This document shows, one piece after another, positions 38,568 through 44,780 of a stretch of DNA of 45,561 nucleotides (position 1 is its first letter; every line of letters starts with the position of its first letter). The stretch lies in IMG/VR virus record IMGVR_UViG_3300020123_000076, positions 1-45,561 of that record; one strand, given 5' to 3'. The notes below the pieces were generated by a model. The model saw only the letters and a list, made by a program, of their open reading frames with translations. It was not told the origin of the DNA and ran no database searches. Source of the stretch: a virus. The translations under genes were made by a program, and so were the position numbers.

Positions 38568-38827
38568 CAGCGCGCACTCAACTTTGCCATCTGCTTCGGC
38601 GAGATGCGGCCCATTTTTGCCAGTTGCCCGGCTTGCGCTGCGGTCTGCTTCAGCTCTTCGGCGTGGCGCGTCGCCTCTTTCCGCACCAGTTCGAGCAGCT
38701 TCTTGTTCCGGGTGATCTCGCCGGCGCGCAGCAGCGTATGCATGGCGTCGCGGACTTCCCATTCGTCATACTTTTTGGTTTTGGTCTTCGCGTTCGCCGT
38801 TGCTAGCATCGGTGCGTCTTTCGCCAT
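38567..38827 (-). CDS. small basic helical protein (86 aa)
   Basis: Starts MAKDAPMLAT. Rich in Lys, with helices (WEVRDAMHTLLRAGEITR, LLELVRKEATRHAEELKQTA) and a basic C-terminus (KMGRISPKQMAKLSAR). Could bind nucleic acid or help assemble the portal. Close to neighbours on both sides in the late operon. Confidence 0.6.
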   Translation of the reverse strand: MAKDAPMLATANAKTKTKKYDEWEVRDAMHTLLRAGEITRNKKLLELVRKEATRHAEELKQTAAQAGQLAKMGRISPKQMAKLSAR

Positions 38828-38830
38828 GAT

Positions 38831-39112
38831 CTAAAAACTCCCTTGCGCCAGTTGCTGTTGCCGCATTTCGTGCCGGGCTTGCAGCATCCGCCTGGCGAGA
38901 TCGAGGTTCGCCGTCTCGCGCCACACCTTGACCACGGCGGTAAACCCGTGTTCATTGACGAGGTCGCGCCAGCCGCGATCGAGCATGTCGACCGCGATCA
39001 TCATGCTGTCGCGGTCGTAGTCGGGATCCTCGTCCGGCTCTTCCGGAATGTCGGACCAGCGCGGACGGTGATCCTCGAAACGCCGCCGCCGGTTTAACCG
39101 GACCGACGTCAT
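38831..39112 (-). CDS. small late protein (93 aa)
   Basis: Starts MTSVRLNRRR, with an acidic stretch (PEEPDEDPDYDRDSMMIA) followed by two helices (VKVWRETANLDLARRMLQA). Three bases separate it from the following gene and four from the ATP-grasp gene stop. Unknown role, probably in packaging or portal assembly. Confidence 0.6.
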   Translation of the reverse strand: MTSVRLNRRRRFEDHRPRWSDIPEEPDEDPDYDRDSMMIAVDMLDRGWRDLVNEHGFTAVVKVWRETANLDLARRMLQARHEMRQQQLAQGSF

Positions 39113-39116
39113 CGGA

Positions 39117-40460
39117 TCAGACCTTCGCCATCACCTTGTCGAGCTGACGATCGGAAATCTTGCCCTGCTTGTGCAACGCTTCCGCCTGCCGCTGCTCTTT
39201 GGAAAGCTTCTTGTCCGGTCCCAGCACTTCCTCGAGCTGCTCGCGCGCGATGTCGAGCGCGTCGACTGGCTTCGACAGAAGATGCCCTTCGACCATTGCC
39301 GCGATCCGTTTGCATTCCTCGATCGCCTGGTCCGGCGTATCGCCGAGGGCCACGACAGCGCCGATCTCCGCCGAGCCGGTCCATTGCGGGATCACGTAAT
39401 ACTCGCCCTCGATGCAGCAGAAGTTCCGAAGCTTGACGTTCTCTCGGATGTCTTCCGGGAACGAAACATGCATCCAGTTCTGGTCGGCCCATTCGGAAAT
39501 CAGCAAGACCTCCGCGCCCCACTTCGCCTTGAACTCGGGCTCGATGACAAACCCTTCGGCGCCGTACCAGATGGCTTCCGCCATGTTGGCCATCATGACC
39601 TGGTAGAGTTCGTTCGGCGGGGATCCGGCTCTACAGCAGGGATCGATCAGATAGGCCTTGCCGTCGTTGGTGCAGCGGACTTCGGTCGAGATGAAGCCGC
39701 GATAGCCGTAACGCTTCAAGGCGGGCGAAAGTTTTTCGTTGACGGAACGGACCTGCACCGGCAGTTCATTCCAGCGCGTGGTCTTCATCAGATAGGCTTC
39801 GTCCTTGACCTCCACGCCGGTCATCGCGCCCTTGGGGAACTTGCCGTCGATCGTAAAACCGTCGTAACCGGTCTCGACGGCATCGTTGATGCCTTCCTCG
39901 ACCGTGAATTTGATCACCTTCTTGAGCGCGCCGAGATTGTGCTCCAGCTCGTCGAGCCGCGTCTCGACCTTCTCGTAGGTCTTGGCGCCAAAGGTTTCCA
40001 TGTCGCCGCGGGTGCCGGAAATCTTGACCCACTGATCGTCATTGGCCTTGAGATGCTTGCGCAGCGCCTCAAGACCTTTGATCACCTTGTAGGGACCGAT
40101 ATCGATGCCGAGCTTTTTCGATGCCTCCTTCGAGGTCGGCCGGTCGATCTCCAATTCCGCCCCGAGGCGGCATCCCCACACCCGCTTGCCTTGGGCTGCC
40201 AAGAATTCCTGCAGGTCGCCCTCGTAGACGTCGGGGAAAATCCAGATATCGATGTCGTCGAAGAACGACCAGGGCGAAGCGACCCGCTCGACGCCGTCGA
40301 TGCCCTCGCCGATCATGAGCGCGTTGGACTTCGGCATGCCGGACGTCCAGGGCACGTAGTACAGCACGCGGCCGAACGACTTGGCGAGCGTGACCGCCAC
40401 TTCGCAAAATATCCCGTTATCCCAGATCAGACAGGTCTTGGATTTGAGATTGACGGGCAT
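39117..40460 (-). CDS. ATP-grasp ligase-like protein (447 aa)
   Basis: The N-terminal 100 residues form an alpha/beta domain (CLIWDNGIFCEVAVTLAKSF; IDIWIFPDVYEGDLQEFLAA) like the pre-ATP-grasp domain of GARS/biotin-carboxylase-type enzymes. Residues about 108-290 read as ATP-grasp: RPTSKEASKKLGIDIGPYKV, QWVKISGTRGDMETF (Lys about 146 as ATP contact), GYDGFTIDGKF, and FISTEVRCTNDGKAYLIDPC with Glu260/Asp273 and GSPPNELYQVM as metal-binding elements. A charged helix ends the protein. These enzymes join a carboxylate to an amine or thiol through an acyl phosphate. The substrate is unknown. It is encoded between terminase and portal, with an upstream SpeD-like gene. Confidence 0.65.
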   Translation of the reverse strand: MPVNLKSKTCLIWDNGIFCEVAVTLAKSFGRVLYYVPWTSGMPKSNALMIGEGIDGVERVASPWSFFDDIDIWIFPDVYEGDLQEFLAAQGKRVWGCRLGAELEIDRPTSKEASKKLGIDIGPYKVIKGLEALRKHLKANDDQWVKISGTRGDMETFGAKTYEKVETRLDELEHNLGALKKVIKFTVEEGINDAVETGYDGFTIDGKFPKGAMTGVEVKDEAYLMKTTRWNELPVQVRSVNEKLSPALKRYGYRGFISTEVRCTNDGKAYLIDPCCRAGSPPNELYQVMMANMAEAIWYGAEGFVIEPEFKAKWGAEVLLISEWADQNWMHVSFPEDIRENVKLRNFCCIEGEYYVIPQWTGSAEIGAVVALGDTPDQAIEECKRIAAMVEGHLLSKPVDALDIAREQLEEVLGPDKKLSKEQRQAEALHKQGKISDRQLDKVMAKV

Positions 40461-40465
40461 TTGCG

Positions 40466-40819
40466 TCAGGCTGCCCTGACCGATCTGGTTGCGTCGTACA
40501 GCGCTTTCCCCTCATCGGACCGCAGGTCGATGAATTTCAATCCAGTCCAGATCGACGGGATTTTCTCGCCCGTTTTCTTGTAGAGATTGACCGTATGTCC
40601 GACTGGCAATTGTTCTTTGGGAACCGTCGGCTCGAAATACCAGCGGCCGTTTTCGAGAAAGGCGGTCACGTTGTGGCCGCCGCGAAGGATTCCCTTCACC
40701 CATTCGGGGCGCTCGTCCGCGGCAAACTTGTCTGAATTCCAGATGGTTTCGTGTGACAATTCGACCTCCAATTGACTGCGCAGCGCCATCGCGCCGAAGT
40801 GGAACGCTAGCCGGGTCAT
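40466..40819 (-). CDS. small protein between SpeD-like and ATP-grasp genes (117 aa)
   Basis: ATG 40819 (MTRLAFHFGA) overlaps the SpeD-like stop by ATGA. A beta-type domain is visible (GHNVTAFLENGRWYFEPTVP, VGHTVNLYKKTGEKIPSI) with a long charged C-terminal helix. Five bases separate it from the ATP-grasp gene. It may be a partner or substrate of that enzyme, a guess based on operon order. No family recognised. Confidence 0.55.
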   Translation of the reverse strand: MTRLAFHFGAMALRSQLEVELSHETIWNSDKFAADERPEWVKGILRGGHNVTAFLENGRWYFEPTVPKEQLPVGHTVNLYKKTGEKIPSIWTGLKFIDLRSDEGKALYDATRSVRAA

Positions 40820-41193
40820 TTCAGATTGAGTTCGGCATAGAAGCGCTTGCCGCTGCCGAGCGATACTTTCAGCCCGAAGGCGGCGGCCGCGGCATCGATG
40901 TCGGCTGAAAAATAATCCCGGCACGAGCAGACGAACAGGTAGGCGCCCTCGTGATCGGACCAGGTATCGAGCGCGAGAAAGGATTCGGTGATCGGCAGCA
41001 CGATCGTCTGTCCCGTGCCGCCCTTGCCGTTGATCGGATAGCTCCACACCGCAGGCTCCGCGACCGCCGTCATGCCGATCGCTTTCGCGACCTCGTGCAG
41101 GAACGCGATCCAGTTCTGATCGGTGAGCTTGCCAACCAGCACCACGCCGAACGAGTGCATCCGGCTTCCAAGCACAGGCTCGACAAAGCCCAT
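40816..41193 (-). CDS. SpeD (S-adenosylmethionine decarboxylase)-like protein, possibly degenerate
   Basis: A 125-residue protein close to bacterial SpeD size. The core IVLPITESFLALDTWSDHEG aligns by eye with the SpeD core VVISESHLTIHTWPE. The Glu70-Ser71 pair corresponds to the self-cleavage site that makes the pyruvoyl group; the following His is Phe here. FVCSCRDYF follows in place of the TCG that carries the catalytic Cys. SpeD proteins decarboxylate S-adenosylmethionine for spermidine synthesis; divergent phage members may use other substrates. The missing His argues for altered or lost activity. It is coupled to the next gene and lies two genes from an ATP-grasp ligase. Confidence 0.55.
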   Translation of the reverse strand: MGFVEPVLGSRMHSFGVVLVGKLTDQNWIAFLHEVAKAIGMTAVAEPAVWSYPINGKGGTGQTIVLPITESFLALDTWSDHEGAYLFVCSCRDYFSADIDAAAAAFGLKVSLGSGKRFYAELNLK

Positions 41194-41194
41194 C

Positions 41195-41386
41195 TCAGTA
41201 GTTGCCCAGATGCCGCTTGGCGGCCTTTTCCGAGATCATGCCGCGCTTGATCGCGCGCTTTGCGGTCTTGCGCTTGGCCTTTGGCGGCTTCATCGGCGCT
41301 GTGTTTTGCACGCCCGCCGGCTCGCGCTCCGGTTTGCCCTTATAGGCGAGCGCCTTGTTGTTCGGTGCAGCCGTTGTGTCAGCCAT
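41195..41386 (-). CDS. small highly basic protein (63 aa)
   Basis: ATG 41386 (MADTTAAPNN) overlaps the acidic mini-protein gene. About one third of the residues are Lys/Arg (PPKAKRKTAKRAIKRGMISE, KAAKRHLGNY), so it probably binds DNA or RNA. Together with the adjacent acidic peptide it forms an oppositely charged pair. Could condense DNA or serve as a packaging or internal head protein. Confidence 0.6.
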   Translation of the reverse strand: MADTTAAPNNKALAYKGKPEREPAGVQNTAPMKPPKAKRKTAKRAIKRGMISEKAAKRHLGNY

Positions 41387-41504
41387 CTTGTTCTTCCTCA
41401 TGCGGATCGGCGGTTTCATCGTCGCAGACGTCGCGCCACTCGTCGGGATCGTCGTACTCGAAGCCGTCGGCGAGCGGGAGCTCGCCGTTTTCGTCTTCGG
41501 GCAT
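41379..41504 (-). CDS. 41-aa acidic peptide
   Basis: Begins at ATG 41504, overlapping the previous TGA by one base (TGATG), and overlaps the following basic-protein gene by eight bases. The product (MPEDENGELP, then GFEYDDPDEWRDVCDDETAD) has a net charge of about -18. It may interact with the basic protein encoded just after it or mimic DNA. Confidence 0.5.
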   Translation of the reverse strand: MPEDENGELPLADGFEYDDPDEWRDVCDDETADPHEEEQDG

Positions 41505-41707
41505 CAGCTGGGATGCGTATCTTCGTTCGGCTCGGCATGCCCCAAGACCGCCTTGAGCTCGGTGAGCATCGAGGGCGTCACCGGGGCGTTGTGCTTGTGG
41601 GCGTGCTCGAAGTCGGCGACCAGCGTCTTGGCGCGCTCTTCCATGGTCGGGTCGTGCGCATCGGCGTGGGCGTGCAGAGGCGCGGCGGCGTTCACTTCGT
41701 CGGTCAT
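41504..41707 (-). CDS. 67-aa His-rich small protein after terminase
   Basis: ATG 41707 (MTDEVNAAAP) follows GGAGAGA. The composition is His- and Glu-rich (LHAHADAHDPTMEERAKTL; DFEHAHKHNAPVTPS). It is soluble and probably helical. The first gene after large terminase. Function unknown. Confidence 0.5.
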   Translation of the reverse strand: MTDEVNAAAPLHAHADAHDPTMEERAKTLVADFEHAHKHNAPVTPSMLTELKAVLGHAEPNEDTHPS

Positions 41708-41723
41708 GGCTCTCTCCTTCTGT

Positions 41724-43361
41724 TCAGAGCGTTGCGGTTGATTCCGAGTAGCGGTCGCCGCCGGCTTCGCGGAAGGCATCGCGTTTCTCGGCTGTGTCCT
41801 TTGGCAGTGTCTTGATCCACGGCCGCGACATGCAGGCGTAGCGCCAGTCATCAGCCGCGTGGTCTTCCGAGTGCGTGTCCAGATCCTCGGCGCGGTGCGG
41901 ATCGTGCTGCAGCACCGGGATGGTGCGGATCGAATCCAGGCACGTCGAAAAGCAGTAGATCATCGGGCGCCCCGCGGCCCAGTCGACCGAGCCATCAGCC
42001 TGCTTGCGGGCGGTGCCGATCAAGCGCCCCCGCATCTGGTCCCAGCCGCCCATCGGGCCGCCGCGGTCGTTGCCGTCAGTCTTCGAGACGCGGGAGTTGT
42101 CGGCCTCGTGGAACGTGATCAGCTTCTTTTTCAACAACTCGTCGTTGATGCGCTCGCCGATCGACGGCCCGCCGTCTTCCTTAAAGGCATTGGGATCGAG
42201 CACGCCGAACGACAGTTTCGGGTCACGCTCTTCAGCCTTAGCGATCCGCATGCCGAGCGCGGTTGCCGTCAGCTTGCCGCCGACTTTTCCGTAGTCCTCG
42301 CGGTATCGAACAAGCGCACCGCGTGGTAAAATACGTTGCTTTCCGGATACTCCTTGAAGCTGAAAAGATAGCCTTCCGGATGATCCCGTACGTTGACGAT
42401 CTTCCCATCGATCCATGCCTGTTGCATGCGCGGCGACATCTTGAGCCAAACCGCCCAGCGCAAAGTCATCGCTGACGACGGCCCACCAGCCAATGCTGTA
42501 CGGCGAGGCCGAACCCCAGTCGCCAGAGCGGAAGCGCAGCCAATGAGTTGGAAGAGTGAACGGCGCGAGTACATGCTGCTCGTTGCTCCATTCGGAAAAG
42601 AACGCGCCTTCGACCACGTCCCAGTCGCCGTGACGCATGGCGGCAACAAGCGTCGCCGAGCCGAGGCCGAAAAGCTTGTCTTCGTAATCCGGATCGTCCT
42701 GCAGAGCGGTCGGATTATCTTCGAGCCTGGCCGGGATAAACAGCCGCAACATGCCGCCTTCGGATCGTGGCATGCGGCGAATTTCCAACGGCACGCAGCC
42801 GTTGATGAAAGTTCGCTTGACCCAGAGATGACCGATATTTCCGGGATTGGCGCCGCACAGGATGCGCGGGAACTTGCCGATGTATTCCGGCGGCAGCTTG
42901 ATACCGATTAACCGAACACGGCCGCGCAGGAAGCGGTACATCTTCTCGGTGAAGTGCGTCAGCTCGTCGATCAGAAGGACGTGGATTTCCGCGCCCTGGT
43001 ACTTGTAGACGTCGTTTTCGCTCTTGCAGTGGCACAGGTAGATGACACTGCCGTTCCAGAAGCGGATTTCATCGCCGACGATCCGGCACCAGCCAGTAAA
43101 ACTCCAGACCGCGAGCAGCGCGCGGAAGCCCTTCGGCCCTTCGAGATGGTTCTTGTAGAGGTCTTCGCGGACGCGGCGGAACAGGTAGACCTGCAGGCCC
43201 GGAATGTTGGAGCACCACACGATCGCGGCGATCCGCATCAGATGCGACTTGCCCGGACCGGCCGCCCCGCCGAACAGGACTTCCGTGGCCTCAGTTAGGA
43301 ACGCGATCCACTGTTTCGGATGCAGATGGATCCGCAGCGCATCCGGGCGGGCTTCATGCAC
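41724..43361 (-). CDS. terL: terminase large subunit
   Basis: A 545-residue DNA-packaging motor. Walker A GAAGPGKS (about 32-39), Walker B VLLIDE (about 128-133), the coupling motif GANPGN (about 170-175) and RNase H-like nuclease acidic residues (GDWG with Asp281, later VLDPNAF) are visible. The protein starts MHEARPDALR, overlapping the small subunit by eight bases. Residues about 301-344 are odd: GC at third positions drops to about one third in this frame, while another frame looks more coding there (see findings). The C-terminal nuclease region (RYREDYGK and beyond) is back in good register. Confidence 0.85.
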   Translation of the reverse strand: MHEARPDALRIHLHPKQWIAFLTEATEVLFGGAAGPGKSHLMRIAAIVWCSNIPGLQVYLFRRVREDLYKNHLEGPKGFRALLAVWSFTGWCRIVGDEIRFWNGSVIYLCHCKSENDVYKYQGAEIHVLLIDELTHFTEKMYRFLRGRVRLIGIKLPPEYIGKFPRILCGANPGNIGHLWVKRTFINGCVPLEIRRMPRSEGGMLRLFIPARLEDNPTALQDDPDYEDKLFGLGSATLVAAMRHGDWDVVEGAFFSEWSNEQHVLAPFTLPTHWLRFRSGDWGSASPYSIGWWAVVSDDFALGGLAQDVAAHATGMDRWEDRQRTGSSGRLSFQLQGVSGKQRILPRGALVRYREDYGKVGGKLTATALGMRIAKAEERDPKLSFGVLDPNAFKEDGGPSIGERINDELLKKKLITFHEADNSRVSKTDGNDRGGPMGGWDQMRGRLIGTARKQADGSVDWAAGRPMIYCFSTCLDSIRTIPVLQHDPHRAEDLDTHSEDHAADDWRYACMSRPWIKTLPKDTAEKRDAFREAGGDRYSESTATL

Positions 43362-43839
43362 TTGCGTTCTGTGAGGACTGCGGCGCGCCGGTCATGATGA
43401 TGGTCGGACCAACGGCTGCAACCGGCAACGGGGCACCATCCTTGCCGGTCGCCTCAACGCGGTCGCGCCAGATGCCGGCGAGTTTTGCCTTGGTCTGCAC
43501 GCCGGTCAGGGCTGCGGAAAAATCCTTCTTTTTCATCGCCCCGTCGCGCGCGGCTTCCGCTTCCACGATCAGGGATCCTACCGAGGTCGAGGCGAGCGCC
43601 GCGCCTGCGTACTGGATCTCGGCAACCCGCTCGCGCACCGCCTTGCGCTGGCAGAATTTGCGCGCATTGGCCTTGAACGAGGAGGCAAAAGGATCGAGCC
43701 CTCCGATCGCGGCGGCCTCTTCCTTCAGCGAAGCGTCAGCCTTCAGCCCGCGCTTGTCGCGCTCTTCCGGCGTCAGCGCAAAGCCTGCCGCCAAATGCTG
43801 GCAGGCGCGCTCGAGCTGGGGATCACGTAACGCGACCAT
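43354..43839 (-). CDS. terS: terminase small subunit
   Basis: ATG 43839 (MVALRDPQLE) preferred; the frame extends to 43863. A helix-turn-helix-like N-terminus (ALRDPQLERACQHLAAGFAL, SFKANARKFCQRKAVRERVA) is followed by helices (RDGAMKKKDFSAALTGVQTK) and a flexible tail ending PQSSQNASA, which fits small terminase subunits that recognise packaging DNA. It overlaps the large-subunit gene by eight bases and is the first gene of the late operon after the terminator. Confidence 0.75.
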   Translation of the reverse strand: MVALRDPQLERACQHLAAGFALTPEERDKRGLKADASLKEEAAAIGGLDPFASSFKANARKFCQRKAVRERVAEIQYAGAALASTSVGSLIVEAEAARDGAMKKKDFSAALTGVQTKAKLAGIWRDRVEATGKDGAPLPVAAVGPTIIMTGAPQSSQNASA

Positions 43840-43991
43840 TTTCTGATTCCAAATGAGTCCCAACTGACTCAGTTTTGCCGTAAATGCGGGCCGCTCGCGC
43901 GGAGGGCAACCCCGACAAGCGGCCCGAAGTCATAGGGAGGAAACGCCCAAGGAGGGCAGCGACCGCGCGCATGCGAGGCCGCCTATACAAA

Positions 43992-44025
43992 GCAAAAAGC
44001 CCCGGACTATGCCGGGGCTTTTTGC
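43992..44025. terminator. strong bidirectional intrinsic terminator
   Basis: GCAAAAAGCCCCGG (43992-44005) and CCGGGGCTTTTTGC (44012-44025) form a perfect 14-bp stem with a 6-base loop and runs of five A and five T, so it can terminate in both directions. It lies between the NusG-like gene and the late operon. Confidence 0.85.
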
Positions 44026-44084
44026 AGGCTTCGCACTTCGCGTGACTTGCGCGTGACGTTGCCGTGATCCGTTCGTGACGTAGG

Positions 44085-44768
44085 CTAAGTGAGCTTTTCG
44101 ATAGAACTGAGCGGAAGCTCGGCGGGGGTTGAACGTCCGAAGATGTTGATAGCTATGGTCGCGCACATTGATTCGTCAAGTTCCGAAAGTACGCCTTCGT
44201 TGATCTGCTGTTGAAGCTTGGCGGGCAGTTCTTCGACTACGCCGTTGAAACCGCGGAACGGTCCGGCTTTGATCAATACGTTTTCGCCGATGGCAAACAG
44301 TTGCTTCAGCGTTGTGGTCGCTGGGATCACGCCATCGCTTTCCAGCGACTTCAGGTGGTTGATCCATGCATTATCGGCCACGACCGGCTTGCCCGATGTA
44401 CAATGCAGGCCATACACGCCCGTAAAATCAAACAGCTTGTGGCAGCGGGAGTCCTCCATATCGAAGCGGATGAACGGATAACTTGGAAAGATCGCCGTGA
44501 GTTGCGGGCGGCTGATCATAGCGCCCGCGCCGCGCTGGGATGGCGTCAATTGTCGCTTCGGCACCGCCCGCAGCACCAGCGTTTTCGGATAGTAGACCTC
44601 GTAGCCGAAGGGCCTCAGGAAATCCTTGATCCGCTCCTCTGCGCCCGACCTTGCCTGAAGCAGGTACCAAGCGTTGCCCTTACGGGTCCCGACTTGCGGT
44701 TGGCGCGGCCACTGGCACGCCGCGCCGTCGATTACCTCGATCTGTTCGTTTTTCGCCGCCATCAGCAT
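44085..44768 (-). CDS. phage NusG/RfaH-like antitermination factor
   Basis: The start is ATG 44768 (MLMAAKNEQI) or 44762, after GGAGAGG. Residues about 33-110 form a NusG N-terminal domain: WYLLQARSGAEERIKDFLRP, EVYYPKTLVLRAVPK and LTAIFPSYPFIRFD. Residues about 158-185 form a KOW-type segment (FAIGENVLIKAGPFRGFNGVV). This is the organisation of the RfaH/UpxY/LoaP subfamily, which binds RNA polymerase and makes it read through terminators. A strong terminator and then the late operon follow immediately, so it probably lets transcription enter the late genes. The recruitment sequence (ops or put site) was not found. Confidence 0.8.
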   Translation of the reverse strand: MLMAAKNEQIEVIDGAACQWPRQPQVGTRKGNAWYLLQARSGAEERIKDFLRPFGYEVYYPKTLVLRAVPKRQLTPSQRGAGAMISRPQLTAIFPSYPFIRFDMEDSRCHKLFDFTGVYGLHCTSGKPVVADNAWINHLKSLESDGVIPATTTLKQLFAIGENVLIKAGPFRGFNGVVEELPAKLQQQINEGVLSELDESMCATIAINIFGRSTPAELPLSSIEKLT

Positions 44769-44780
44769 GTGCCTCTCCGT

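Noticed and set aside
39171-40583. 470-codon plus-strand open frame
   Set aside because: Shadow of the ATP-grasp gene; high GC makes the opposite frame stop-free, and no protein motif is visible.
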